Positions 34,398 through 43,185 of a stretch of 64,000 bases of DNA are shown here, piece by piece (positions within the stretch are counted from its first letter, which is position 1; every line of letters begins with the position of its first letter). This DNA is from Gemmatimonadota bacterium (GTDB lineage Bacteria > Latescibacterota > UBA2968 > UBA8231). The notes under the pieces are model-generated. The model did no database searches. It saw nothing but the letters and a program-made list of their open reading frames with translations, and was not told where the DNA came from. The stretch spans positions 1 through 64,000 of the forward strand of contig VXOR01000042.1 in the NCBI GenBank assembly GCA_009840005.1. The letters run 5' to 3'. The position numbers and the translations under genes are program-made.

Positions 34398-35696
34398 TCA
34401 GCGTTTCTCGTCCTCGTCCTCGTCCTTCTCCCCGTCCTCCTCCTCCAGTTTGCTGCGAAGGACACTCGGTTCTTCGGCGACGCGGTCGCCTTCGGTGAGA
34501 CCGGAGAGGATTTCGAGGCGGGTCGAGGTCTCAATGCCGATGGCCAATTCCACCTCGGCGAAAGCATTCAGCGGCAGTTGCAGCGCACTGTCTGGGCGCG
34601 TGCTGTCCGAGCGCGTGCTGTCTGGAGCGACGGTCAACGAATCCGGCGACTGGGCGATATACGCGACAAAGCGGCCGCGCATTCCCTCGCGCTCGTCTTC
34701 TCCGTCCTCGTCGTCAAAGACCTCCAGCACCCGCTCGACCGGCAGGTACACCGCGCTGTCGCGCCGCGCAAACAGAATGTCGATGTCGCAAGACATGCCC
34801 TGGCGCAGGCGCGGCGCATTGTCGGTAATCTCGATCTCGGTGTCAAAGGTGACGATGGTGCTGCCCTGCTTCTGCTGGCCCACGGGCGCGATCCAGCGCA
34901 CTCGGCCGCGATACGTGGTGTCGGGATACGCATCCACGATAATGTCCACGTCTTGACCGATCTCCACCCGGCCAATGTCGATTTCCGCAATGTCGCCGCG
35001 CACGATCATCCGGCTGGGATCGCCGATCTCAAACAGCATCGTCCCGCCGGAATACGACGAAAGCCCGGAGGAGACCACCTCGCCGATTTCCACGTTGCGG
35101 CGGATGACAATGCCATCAATCGGGGCGAGGACACGCACCTCGTCGAGCGCGACTTGGTCTTCTGAGAGCTGGGTGCGCTGCAAGTTGGCCTTGGTTTCGA
35201 GCATTTCGAGTTCGAGCTGGGCCAAGCGCAGGCCAGTGCGCGCCCGCGTCAGGCGCACCTCGGCTTCCTCAAACTGCTTGGCCGGTATCATCTTGCGGTC
35301 GAACAGGGCTTTCTGACGCTCAAAGTTCCGCTCCTGCTCGGCTAGGTCAATTTTGCCCTGCTCCACGCTCGAGCGCTTCTGATACAATTGCAGCGATTGA
35401 TTGGGATCTGGCTCAATGACGGCCATCAGCTCGCCGGTCTCCACCCACGCGCCAGCCTCGATGGGCAAATCGCGGATTTCGCCGGCAATCGTCGATTTGA
35501 CCTCCACGGTCCGCACCAGCTCGATGCGGCCCGTTTCAGCCAGCTTATCGACGACCGCACCCCGCTCGACGAGCGCCGTGGGATATGTCTCTTCGGCCTT
35601 TTCCTGCCGCAAGTTGACATAGACCGCCGCCCCAACCGAGCCGGCCAAGAGCAAGAAGACGAGGACCTTCAGCAGGCGGCGCTTCTTGGCTGCCAC
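34398..35696 (-). CDS. MacA-like periplasmic adaptor (HlyD/RND membrane fusion protein)
   Basis: Links the inner-membrane MacB-like transporter to an outer-membrane channel. The 432-aa protein starts at the GTG at 35696 with GGAGG six bases upstream, right after the YIP1 stop. Layout: N-terminal anchor helix (RLLKVLVFLLLAGSVGAAVY), lipoyl half-motif (STIAGEIRDLPIEAGAWVET), long coiled-coil hairpin (about 100-190), second lipoyl half (VLAPIDGIVIRRNVEIGE) and beta-barrel. The C-terminus is unusually acidic (KLEEEDGEKDEDEDEKR) and carries a short DSTRSDSTRPDS repeat. The MacB-like genes follow only after inserted hicAB and two other elements. Confidence 0.92.
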   Translation of the reverse strand: MAAKKRRLLKVLVFLLLAGSVGAAVYVNLRQEKAEETYPTALVERGAVVDKLAETGRIELVRTVEVKSTIAGEIRDLPIEAGAWVETGELMAVIEPDPNQSLQLYQKRSSVEQGKIDLAEQERNFERQKALFDRKMIPAKQFEEAEVRLTRARTGLRLAQLELEMLETKANLQRTQLSEDQVALDEVRVLAPIDGIVIRRNVEIGEVVSSGLSSYSGGTMLFEIGDPSRMIVRGDIAEIDIGRVEIGQDVDIIVDAYPDTTYRGRVRWIAPVGQQKQGSTIVTFDTEIEITDNAPRLRQGMSCDIDILFARRDSAVYLPVERVLEVFDDEDGEDEREGMRGRFVAYIAQSPDSLTVAPDSTRSDSTRPDSALQLPLNAFAEVELAIGIETSTRLEILSGLTEGDRVAEEPSVLRSKLEEEDGEKDEDEDEKR

Positions 35697-35697
35697 C

Positions 35698-36387
35698 TCA
35701 GCCTCCAGGTCCGAGAGTGCTGAAGAATGCGCCGATGGAGAGGAAGAGCAGCGTGATAGCCGCAACGCCTGCATAGGCGCGGCTGCGCTCTATTTGCCCG
35801 ACGATAGACAGACCGAGGCCGGCGATGACCACCATCCAGACGACAAAAGGATCAATGAGGGACAATAAGTGGCCCCCGAAACTTTGCCGGGCCTCCTCGG
35901 AGAGGAACATTCCCAATCCTATTTGCACATTCATTGTCTCATTGGCCAAGACCAGCGGCGTCTTGACAATGTGCTGGATAATGGCAATCAGCGACGTGTA
36001 CGCGACGAGGGCCAGGCAATGGCCATAGCCGAGCAAGCCGCCGAGCAATTTGCCCACCAAGAGGTAGATCGCAGCGCCAATAAAGAGCATGACAAACGCC
36101 ATAACCGGCGCAGCAATCAGCCCGCTGATCCGGATGGCGTCTCCAGTGCCCTCTACATTGGGCTGTTCCGCGGGCGTCTGTTCCCGTATCTGCTCCATCG
36201 CCTCAGCCACGTAGATAGGCGAAGTTAAATACGTGGAAAAGAAGCCCACCGCCGCGACTATAAAAGTCGGCACCAGCCAGTCGGCCGCACTGCGCTGCTC
36301 GGCTACGGCCTCAAAGGTCTCGGATGGAGCGTAGAAGACGCGCAATATGCGGCCGACGACGCTCATTTCTGCTTGAGGAGCTTCCAT
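35698..36387 (-). CDS. YIP1-family integral membrane protein
   Basis: 229 aa with about five membrane helices (WLVPTFIVAAVGFFSTYL, AAPVMAFVMLFIGAAIYLLV, LALVAYTSLIAIIQHIV and two near the C-terminus). The N-terminal ILRVFYAPSETFEAVAE is typical of bacterial YIP1-domain proteins (P-ET-F motif). AAAGGAA precedes the ATG. The MacA-like gene starts one base after its stop, so it likely belongs to the export operon, though its molecular role is unknown. Confidence 0.85.
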   Translation of the reverse strand: MEAPQAEMSVVGRILRVFYAPSETFEAVAEQRSAADWLVPTFIVAAVGFFSTYLTSPIYVAEAMEQIREQTPAEQPNVEGTGDAIRISGLIAAPVMAFVMLFIGAAIYLLVGKLLGGLLGYGHCLALVAYTSLIAIIQHIVKTPLVLANETMNVQIGLGMFLSEEARQSFGGHLLSLIDPFVVWMVVIAGLGLSIVGQIERSRAYAGVAAITLLFLSIGAFFSTLGPGG

Positions 36388-36483
36388 GGCGGTTCCTTTG
36401 TTGGGGTAAAGGTTTTTGTTACGGCCCTAGAAGCAAACTAACGATTGCGTATCACAGTTCCAAGCAAAGTCCTAACGGACCTG

Positions 36484-37473
36484 CTACAACCGCCGCAATA
36501 GAAATCGAGCCTGCGCCTCCTCTAGGCTCAGCAGGCTCTGGACGTACTCGCGGATGCGCTTTAGCATGATCGCCGGGTCGTTGCACGCCCCTTTGAAGAA
36601 TAATTGGCGCGTCACTTCCCAACGCCGGCCTATGTCCCCAAACGCATCGGCCGCAGCCGACAGCGCACCCGAGCCGGTTGCCGCCGCTAGCCGCCGCAAA
36701 TTGTCGTCCAGTCGCTGGCGCTGTGGGCCGAGTAGGGCTATCTGGCTAAACACCTCCTGCATCCAAACGCGCAGGCTCTCTTCGTCCTGTTCAGTATGAC
36801 GCTCCATCTCCTCGACAAAGCGCTGCGCGGCCGGTAGGCCCATCTCTACCCGACCGACCTTGTTGCCCGCGAGCATTTCCCGCACATCATCCAAGAGAAC
36901 CTGCTCCATTTTTTCAACTGGATAAGGGTCGAGACCCTTGGGCACTGCGTAGTCGTACACCACCAGTTCGGGCAACATCTCAGGCAGACGAGAAAGCGGT
37001 ACCTGCCCCACAAAGCCCTGCGGATTAACCAAAATCGTCAACCTATCCGCCGCTTGATCGAACCCGTAGATGAGCATGGCTTCGCTGGCACCGGGTGTGC
37101 GATCATAGCGAAAGGCCGCATCGCTCACATCGCATGCATCTACCCAAGCGAGCAGCACTCGATCTGCGGCAATCGACTCCTCAATCGCCTGCCACAAATC
37201 GGCAAAATTGTCGCGGCGCACCTCGCGGCGCTCTATTCCGTAGAGATAGTACAAGTTGCGGTGAAGCAACTCGTCGGCGGGTAGGCCGACCGGCATTTTC
37301 TCCTCGGCGTCAAAAAAGAACGACCAGCCCATCAAGGCCCCGTAGTACGCTCGCTCGTCGGCCAGTTGGGGGCTGTAGTATTGGAGCGCGGCCATAATAG
37401 TCTCCCCAGAGGCGAATAACGCGGGATGCCCTTCGACTCGGTATAGATCGACAGGGCGACGTACCTTTTTCAC
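36484..37473 (-). CDS. BtrH-N-like (cysteine-peptidase-fold) protein, probably non-catalytic
   Basis: 329 aa. The layout resembles the BtrH N-terminal fold: an early helix (GETIMAALQYYSPQL), then LLAWVDACDVSDAAFRYD, then SEAMLIYGFDQAADRLTILV. In active relatives the Cys of the first block and a His before the second (H-I/L-x-Y-G-Y/F-D) act as catalytic residues. Here neither Cys nor His is seen at those places. The C-terminal 120 residues are helical. Start is the ATG at 37473. Alone on the minus strand, with no clear pathway partner. The family call is tentative. Confidence 0.5.
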   Translation of the reverse strand: MKKVRRPVDLYRVEGHPALFASGETIMAALQYYSPQLADERAYYGALMGWSFFFDAEEKMPVGLPADELLHRNLYYLYGIERREVRRDNFADLWQAIEESIAADRVLLAWVDACDVSDAAFRYDRTPGASEAMLIYGFDQAADRLTILVNPQGFVGQVPLSRLPEMLPELVVYDYAVPKGLDPYPVEKMEQVLLDDVREMLAGNKVGRVEMGLPAAQRFVEEMERHTEQDEESLRVWMQEVFSQIALLGPQRQRLDDNLRRLAAATGSGALSAAADAFGDIGRRWEVTRQLFFKGACNDPAIMLKRIREYVQSLLSLEEAQARFLLRRL

Positions 37474-37604
37474 GGTACCCTCAATCGGTTAGAAGGTGTG
37501 TTGCCAAAATCAGAGCAAGGCGCACATACAGAGCGGTCTAAAAAGAACTTCTGCTCTAGACAGCGGATGGGATGGTAATGAGCAAGTTGCCTTGGTTTGC
37601 ACCG

Positions 37605-37693
37605 CGCCTTCAGGCGTGCTTCACCGCACCTTCAGGTGCGACATATGACCCATCTCCTTCGGAGAAGGGGAACAGGCGGCCCCCTCGGGGGCC
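37605..37693. repeat. Series of short perfect hairpins
   Basis: Four stem-loops in a row: CGCC-ttca-GGCG (37605-37616), CGCACC-ttca-GGTGCG (37625-37640), TCTCC-ttc-GGAGA (37653-37665) and GGCCCCC-tc-GGGGGCC (37678-37693). The intergenic stretch 37474-37950 holds only these, the candidate RNA and the terminator at its right end. On the minus strand the hairpins follow the candidate RNA. Confidence 0.6.
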
Positions 37694-37694
37694 G

Positions 37695-37842
37695 GGCCAT
37701 GTTCAACATTCCCTGCAGAGTGCAGCGATGTCTCTACCTATTTGCCAAGGCAGAAGGGAGCGACCCTTCGCCGGGTATCGGCTATTGTATTCAGCAGATG
37801 ACCCGACTAAGCGGGATCTGCAAGGAATGCTGAACACTCTGA
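37695..37842 (-). ncRNA. Candidate structured RNA with a 19-bp closing stem
   Basis: The arms 37818-37836 and 37700-37718 are complementary over 19 positions. On the minus strand the two imperfect positions are both G-U wobbles, whereas on the plus strand they would be A-C mismatches, so the minus strand is favoured. Inside lies a hairpin with arms CAGAT-CCCG / CGGG-ATCTG and a second with ACCC/GGGT. Upstream on the same strand TTGTCG-N18-TATCTT could be its promoter, placed after the terminator of the DUF1854 gene. The size would suit a 6S-like RNA, but I could not match known conserved positions. Confidence 0.35.
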
Positions 37843-37894
37843 AGATAGGAGAAGATGGCCGCTGGCGACAAGGCCGGCTTGTTTTGTGCTGGGT

Positions 37895-37923
37895 AAGAAA
37901 AACCAACCCCTTGCGGGGCTGGT
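37895..37923 (-). terminator. Rho-independent terminator of the DUF1854/ABC operon
   Basis: On the minus strand ACCAGCCCC-gcaa-GGGGTTGGT is a fully paired stem with one G-U, followed by TTTTTCTT. It begins 28 bases after the stop of the DUF1854 gene. Confidence 0.85.
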
Positions 37924-37950
37924 CGGCACGGCTGTAACAACGAGCGCTAC

Positions 37951-38481
37951 TCAGACAACCTGTTCAACCGCTGCTAAACTTTTCTTATCTAGTTCGTCGA
38001 GGCGCGGAATTTCAAAACGGTTGCCATCGACATCGATAATCAGCAGCCGGTGGTCGCCGAGCCATTGGGCGTTTTCCGAGACGTTCTGGACGACGAACTC
38101 GCGCGGGCCGCGATCGGTCTGCACGTCCCAATAAGAGGTGCCGTATTCGTTGCGCACCGCATTGACTCGCTGAATCGCCGCCGTCAAATAGCGACGATCC
38201 AATTCTTCCTCAATCAAGGTGCGCGCCTCTAAGTCGAGCTCGGTGAGATCGTCGATCATACAGATCTCCTCGTCTTTGGCGTCGAGGAGGCAGATGTAGC
38301 GGGTCGGATGCGACAGCGGCGCGGCGCGCACGACCTTCACCTTCAGGTACGAGCGGTCGCCGTCGATGGTCAAGCGCAAGATCCAAGCCGGCTCGCGGAA
38401 GAGGCGCAAATTGGCGATTTCCACGCGCTTGGGATGCGTCACGGTAATCGGGATGATCGCTAGTTTTTCGCTATCTGTCAT
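37951..38481 (-). CDS. DUF1854 protein associated with the ABC exporters
   Basis: 176 aa from the ATG at 38481 (AGGAAAG upstream). The C-terminal half (TSYWDVQTDRGPREFVVQNV, then HRLLIIDVDGNRFEIPRLDE) is the DUF1854 pattern, found next to ABC transporters sometimes linked to cyanophycin or amino-acid polymer metabolism. No enzyme motif is known. It directly follows the two ABC exporter genes and ends in a strong terminator, so it closes that operon and probably works with the transporters. Confidence 0.85.
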   Translation of the reverse strand: MTDSEKLAIIPITVTHPKRVEIANLRLFREPAWILRLTIDGDRSYLKVKVVRAAPLSHPTRYICLLDAKDEEICMIDDLTELDLEARTLIEEELDRRYLTAAIQRVNAVRNEYGTSYWDVQTDRGPREFVVQNVSENAQWLGDHRLLIIDVDGNRFEIPRLDELDKKSLAAVEQVV

Positions 38482-38495
38482 TGCGTCTTTCCTCA

Positions 38496-40706
38496 CTAGC
38501 CGCTAGTGGCCATGACCGCCGAAGTCTCGCGTTGGGTGTTCACCAGATTGTAGAAAATGCCCTCGCGCGCCATGAGTTCCTCGTGCGTGCCAATCTCAGC
38601 TATTTTGCCCCCGTCGAGGACCACAAGGCGATCGGCGCTGCGCAGCGTCGAAAGCCGATGGGCAATGGCGAAGGTCGTGCGACCTTTGACCAGCCGCTGA
38701 ATCGCCTCTTGGATCTTTTTCTCAGTCGGCGTGTCGAGCGACGAAGTCGCCTCGTCCAAGATCAGGATCCGCGGATCGTGGAGAATGGCCCGAGCAATGG
38801 AAATGCGCTGCTTCTCACCGCCGGCCAGCTTGTCGCCCTGCTCCCCTACTACCATGTCATAGCCGTCGGGCTTTTTGACGATGAACTCGTGGGCATTGGC
38901 CGCGCAGGCCGCGCGCAGAATCTCGTCAAACGTGGCACCGGGCTTGCCGTAGGCGATGTTTTCGGCAATCGTGCCGTTGAACAAAAACGACTGCTGGGCC
39001 ACCATGCCGATCTGCGAGCGCAGGTCGCGCAGGCTGATTTTGCGGATATCGACCCCGTCGATAGCGAGGCGGCCGTGCGAGACATCGTAAAAGCGCGTGA
39101 TGAGGTTGATCAGCGTACTCTTACCCGTCCCAGACTTGCCCACCAAGCCGATCATCTCGCCCGGCTGCACCACCAAGTCGAGGTCGCGCAGGACGATCTT
39201 GCCCGGGTCGTAGCCAAAGGCCGCGCCTTCAAAGGCGACTTGGCCCTTGAGCGCGGGAATGCGCTCGGCACCGGGATGATCAAAAGGCTCGGAGGGCGCA
39301 TCGACGATTTCAAAGATGCGCTCGGCCCCGGCAAAGGCCCGCACCATGAAGCTGTAGAAATCGCCAAACCACTTGAGCGGGTGGTAGAGCATCCACAGAT
39401 AGGCGATAAAGGCCATCAGTTCCCCCAGCGACAGCTCGCCGCCAACGATCTGCTGACCACCGAAATACCACACAAAGAATCCGCCAAAGCTCATAAAGAA
39501 GTTGGTCACCATGAAGAAGACCAACCACGAGCGCTCGGCGCTGACGCTGATTTGGCGCAGGGCGTGGTTGCGCTGATCAAAGCGCTCGGACTCGCGGTGC
39601 TCTTGCGCGAAAGCCTTGACCACGCGGATGCCAGAGATCGACTCGTTGAGATGCGTAGTAAGCCGCGACCAGCGCGCCGACCAACGGCCCCAGAAGCGCT
39701 GCAGGCGATTCCAGATCAGGCTTGAGCCAATAATGATCGGCGGCACCGGGGCCAGCACGTACAGGGTCAGCTCCCAGTTCATGTAAAACAGCAGCCCCAA
39801 GATGCCGACGATCATCGCGGCATTGGAGACGATGTAGGGCATGTCAAAGAGCAGATAGTCTTCGACCATCTCCGAGTCGTTGTTCATGCGCGAGATCAAC
39901 GCGCCGACCTTGCGCTTGTCGTAGAAGCGCAGGGGCAGGTACTGGAGCGCCTTGAACAAGTCCGTGCGCAAATGCTCAATGGCGCGGAAGCCGACCCGGA
40001 CGTTGAGCCAGCGACGCACCACACCGACGCACCACTCGACGACGCCGATGACAAAAAGGCCGCCGACCAGCCAGTAGAGCATGTCAGCGGCGGTACCGGG
40101 GACGAGTACATCGTCGATGAGATGCTTGACGATATAGGGCGGCGCCAACTCCAAAAGCGAGGATGCCACAGTCAGGCTCAGCAACAAGGCTAGCTGGAGC
40201 CGATAGGGCAGCATGTAGCCGACGAGGCGCTTGAAGGTATCGAATTTGGCGATGCAGACCGGGCATATCCCGCCTATTTCGGGCAGGCGGCGCCCGCATT
40301 GCTCGCAGTGGGTACGGTCCAACTCGTGGGGCAGATTGAGGTCCTGGCCCTTTTTGAGCTGTTCGATGCCCTCGGCGACCTCGGCGAATTTGGCCGCCAG
40401 TGAATTGGAGTAATACAGATGAGCGGGTGCGCCCTCTTTGCGCTCCAATTCCAAGCGCCCGCCGCCGACGAGCGCCTCAATGCGGGCGGATTTGACCGCT
40501 TGCAGCGAAAATTCCACGTCGCCGCTCGCACCGTTGGGGTCGAGGACCATCAGGCGCTTCGCCGTTACGACCAACCAGCGCTGCTCAAAGCGATCCTCGC
40601 CAGCCATATCCGTGGCAACCTGGATTAGGACTTCTTCCTCGCGGCCCTTGCGCGATTCGACTTTGGCTTCGACGGCGTGCGGCAGATTTTCCAAAAAGGT
40701 GGACAT
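38496..40706 (-). CDS. ABC exporter with N-terminal PH-like and zinc-ribbon region (second of a pair)
   Basis: 736-aa half-transporter. The N-terminal 120 residues are PH-like (RFEQRWLVVTAKRLMVLDP), followed by a zinc ribbon with two CxxC pairs (CEQCGRRLPEIGGICPVC, near 137-154), six membrane helices and a C-terminal ATPase. The ATPase shows GKSGTGKST, the signature LAGGEKQRISIARAIL, Walker B ILILDEATSSLD and the H-loop AHRLSTL. It lies seven bases after its paralogue. The pair likely forms a heterodimeric exporter, with DUF1854 as accessory. The substrate is unknown. Confidence 0.93.
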   Translation of the reverse strand: MSTFLENLPHAVEAKVESRKGREEEVLIQVATDMAGEDRFEQRWLVVTAKRLMVLDPNGASGDVEFSLQAVKSARIEALVGGGRLELERKEGAPAHLYYSNSLAAKFAEVAEGIEQLKKGQDLNLPHELDRTHCEQCGRRLPEIGGICPVCIAKFDTFKRLVGYMLPYRLQLALLLSLTVASSLLELAPPYIVKHLIDDVLVPGTAADMLYWLVGGLFVIGVVEWCVGVVRRWLNVRVGFRAIEHLRTDLFKALQYLPLRFYDKRKVGALISRMNNDSEMVEDYLLFDMPYIVSNAAMIVGILGLLFYMNWELTLYVLAPVPPIIIGSSLIWNRLQRFWGRWSARWSRLTTHLNESISGIRVVKAFAQEHRESERFDQRNHALRQISVSAERSWLVFFMVTNFFMSFGGFFVWYFGGQQIVGGELSLGELMAFIAYLWMLYHPLKWFGDFYSFMVRAFAGAERIFEIVDAPSEPFDHPGAERIPALKGQVAFEGAAFGYDPGKIVLRDLDLVVQPGEMIGLVGKSGTGKSTLINLITRFYDVSHGRLAIDGVDIRKISLRDLRSQIGMVAQQSFLFNGTIAENIAYGKPGATFDEILRAACAANAHEFIVKKPDGYDMVVGEQGDKLAGGEKQRISIARAILHDPRILILDEATSSLDTPTEKKIQEAIQRLVKGRTTFAIAHRLSTLRSADRLVVLDGGKIAEIGTHEELMAREGIFYNLVNTQRETSAVMATSG

Positions 40707-40713
40707 GGATGGT

Positions 40714-42972
40714 CTATTCCTTAATGGCGATGATCTCCGCCACCTCTCTTTGCAAATTGACCAACTCGTAAAAGGTCCCCTGCTTGGCCATAAGCTCGGC
40801 GTGCGTTCCCGACTCGACGATGCGGCCGTCGTCGAGGACCATCAGCCGGTCGGCATTGCGCAGAGTCGAAAGCCGGTGGGCAATGGCCACGGTGGTGCGG
40901 CCCTCGACGAGCCGCTGAATCGCCTCCTGAATCTGCAACTCGGTCTCCACATCGACCGAGGCAGTGGCTTCGTCGAGGATCAGTACGCGGGGGTTGTGGA
41001 GGATGGCGCGGGCAATGGAGACGCGCTGGCGCTCCCCACCCGAAAGCCCGGCCCCCTTCTCCCCAACCTGGGTCTCATAGCCATCGGGCTTGGCCATGAT
41101 GAAGTTGTGGGCGTTGGCCGCACGAGCGGCCGCCATGATGTCCGCAAAGGAGGAGCCGGGCCGGCCGTAGCCGATGTTCTCGGCAATGGTGCCGGAAAAG
41201 AGCACCGGCTCCTGCAGCACGATGCCGATCTGCGAGCGCAAATCGCGCAGGTGGATTTTGCGGATGTCGATTCCGTCGATCGCAATCGACCCATAGTCAA
41301 CATCGTAGAAGCGGGCGATGAGGTTGACGGTCGTCGTCTTGCCGACCCCAGACTTGCCCACGAGGCCGATCATCTCGCCCGGCTGGATGTCCAAGTCAAA
41401 ATCCTTCAGCACGGGCTTGCTCTTGTCGTAGCCAAACGTGACGCCTTCAAAGCGAATGCCCCCCTTCATCCGCGGTACCCGCTTGGCGGTCGGATCCTCG
41501 TATGCCTCGGGCGGAGTGTCGATGACCTCGAAGATGCGCTCGGCTCCGGCAAAGGCCCGCGACATCCAGGAATTGACTTGGCCGAACCACTCCAAGGGAC
41601 CGTAAAACAGCCACATATACGAGTAAAAAGCTAACAGCGTGCCCAAGGTCATTTTTCCGCCGAGGACTTGCAGCCCGCCGAGCAGCCATACTACCAAGAC
41701 GCCCAAACCCGTCAAGAACGTGATGGTAGCGAAAAACACGCCGCGATTTACCGCGGTCTTTTCGGCGACTTCGCGCAGCCGGCCGTTGGGCTTGGCAAAG
41801 GCCGCTATTTCCCGGCCCTCTTGGGCAAACGCCTTGACCACGCGGATGCCGGAAAGCGTCTCTACCGTGCGCTCGGTCAGGCCAGACCAGACCTGACCCC
41901 ACTTGACGAAAAACCCGCGCAGCCGTCGCCAAAAAATCACCCCCCACAGCATGATCAGCGGCACGGGTATCAACACGTACAGGCTCAACGACCAACTCAT
42001 CCAAAACAAAAACCCAAGGATGCCGAAGACCATCAGGCCGTTGATGACAATATAGGGCAGGCCATCGACGAGGAAGTCCTGCAACATGCCAGCGTCGCGG
42101 GTGGCTCGTGAGATGAGGGAGCCGACCTTGCGCTTGTCGTAAAACTGCAAGGACAGCATCTCCAGCCGACGATAGAGGTTCGAGCGAATATCCGCGGTGA
42201 GCTGCGCGCCGAGCCAAGTCGCAATCCAGCCGTGAGCCCATTCGGCCACCCACGCCGAGAAGCGGACGCCGACCAAGGCCAAGACGAACAGGCCCAAGAG
42301 ATGGATGCGCTCGTCGAAGCCTTCGGCTGAGCTCAGGTCGAAGCCCGTGGCCTGACCCTCCACCGGGACCAACACCTCATCGACGATGCGCTTGGTAATC
42401 AGCGGTGGGGCTAGCTCCGCAGCCGTAGTAGCAATGGAGGCAAAGGCCAAGATACTCGCCTTGAGCTTGTACGGACCGAGATAGCTAGCGATGCGCTTGA
42501 GGGTCGCCAGTTTTTTGATACACGCCGGACAGATGCCGTTTTTCTCCGGCAAGAGTCGCTGGCAACGCTCGCAGCGGGTCCGGTCCAAGTGCCCATTGAC
42601 GACAAACGGCTGCCCCTGACGCAACTGCTCCAAACCCCGCGCCACCTCGGACATCTTTTCGGCCTCCGAGCTGGTGTAGCTCAGCGACAAGGTCGGCGCA
42701 TCCACTCGCTCGATCTCCAACTGACCACCGCCAACAATCGCGTCGGTACGCACCTCGGCCAGCGCGGCGAGTGGGATATCGACGACCTCGCCCTGAGCGG
42801 GCACGACGAGGACGCGGCACGGGGTGGCCACCAGCCACTGGCGGCCAAAGCGCCCATCGGCGGCCAAATCCGTCGAGGCGCGGATGAGCACCTCCTCCTC
42901 AGCGGGCAGGACGGCGGCAATCCGCGCGGTCGCGGTTGCGTCGGCTGACTCTAGCAGTTTTTGCGCGTTCAT
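40714..42972 (-). CDS. ABC exporter with N-terminal PH-like and zinc-ribbon region (first of a pair)
   Basis: 752 aa, same plan as its neighbour: PH-like N-terminus (GRQWLVATPCRVLVVPAQGE), zinc ribbon (CERCQRLLPEKNGICPAC), membrane domain, and ATPase with GKSGVGKTT, LSGGERQRVSIARAIL, VLILDEATASVD and AHRLSTL. Both ATPase sites of the pair look competent, so neither member is degenerate. It is the first gene of a three-gene operon; upstream lies a 14-bp-stem repeat hairpin. Confidence 0.93.
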   Translation of the reverse strand: MNAQKLLESADATATARIAAVLPAEEEVLIRASTDLAADGRFGRQWLVATPCRVLVVPAQGEVVDIPLAALAEVRTDAIVGGGQLEIERVDAPTLSLSYTSSEAEKMSEVARGLEQLRQGQPFVVNGHLDRTRCERCQRLLPEKNGICPACIKKLATLKRIASYLGPYKLKASILAFASIATTAAELAPPLITKRIVDEVLVPVEGQATGFDLSSAEGFDERIHLLGLFVLALVGVRFSAWVAEWAHGWIATWLGAQLTADIRSNLYRRLEMLSLQFYDKRKVGSLISRATRDAGMLQDFLVDGLPYIVINGLMVFGILGFLFWMSWSLSLYVLIPVPLIMLWGVIFWRRLRGFFVKWGQVWSGLTERTVETLSGIRVVKAFAQEGREIAAFAKPNGRLREVAEKTAVNRGVFFATITFLTGLGVLVVWLLGGLQVLGGKMTLGTLLAFYSYMWLFYGPLEWFGQVNSWMSRAFAGAERIFEVIDTPPEAYEDPTAKRVPRMKGGIRFEGVTFGYDKSKPVLKDFDLDIQPGEMIGLVGKSGVGKTTTVNLIARFYDVDYGSIAIDGIDIRKIHLRDLRSQIGIVLQEPVLFSGTIAENIGYGRPGSSFADIMAAARAANAHNFIMAKPDGYETQVGEKGAGLSGGERQRVSIARAILHNPRVLILDEATASVDVETELQIQEAIQRLVEGRTTVAIAHRLSTLRNADRLMVLDDGRIVESGTHAELMAKQGTFYELVNLQREVAEIIAIKE

Positions 42973-42990
42973 GTCTTACGTAAACAATTA

Positions 42991-43041
42991 GGAATTACGA
43001 ATTAGGAATTACGAATTGCCCCCCGCCCAATTCGTAATTCC
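42991..43041. repeat. Direct and inverted 14-bp repeats forming a hairpin
   Basis: GGAATTACGAATT(A/G) occurs twice in tandem (42991-43004, 43005-43018) and once inverted (CAATTCGTAATTCC, 43028-43041). The second and third copies make a perfect 14-bp stem with a 9-base C-rich loop. Similar TAATTCCTAATTC blocks occur near 47.36 kb, so it is probably a dispersed repeat. The rest of 42973-43185 shows nothing else. Confidence 0.7.
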
Positions 43042-43185
43042 CAAACTCGACCTTGAAAAAACTCTCTTGGCATTGAAACAATGGCAAGGGCAAACTAGGC
43101 GCGGGCGTGCCATCCAGTCTTGCACGCGATGCGGACTTCGGCGATCTATTTTTCCAATCTGCTCTTATCCTTACATTAAAAGTCT

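Noticed and set aside
34260..34400. Idea that the MacA-like TGA (34400-34398) is a selenocysteine codon because the frame stays open after it
   Set aside because: The adaptor has a complete family length with an acidic tail, there is no Cys position to replace, and the only nearby stem is 5 bp with a long loop.
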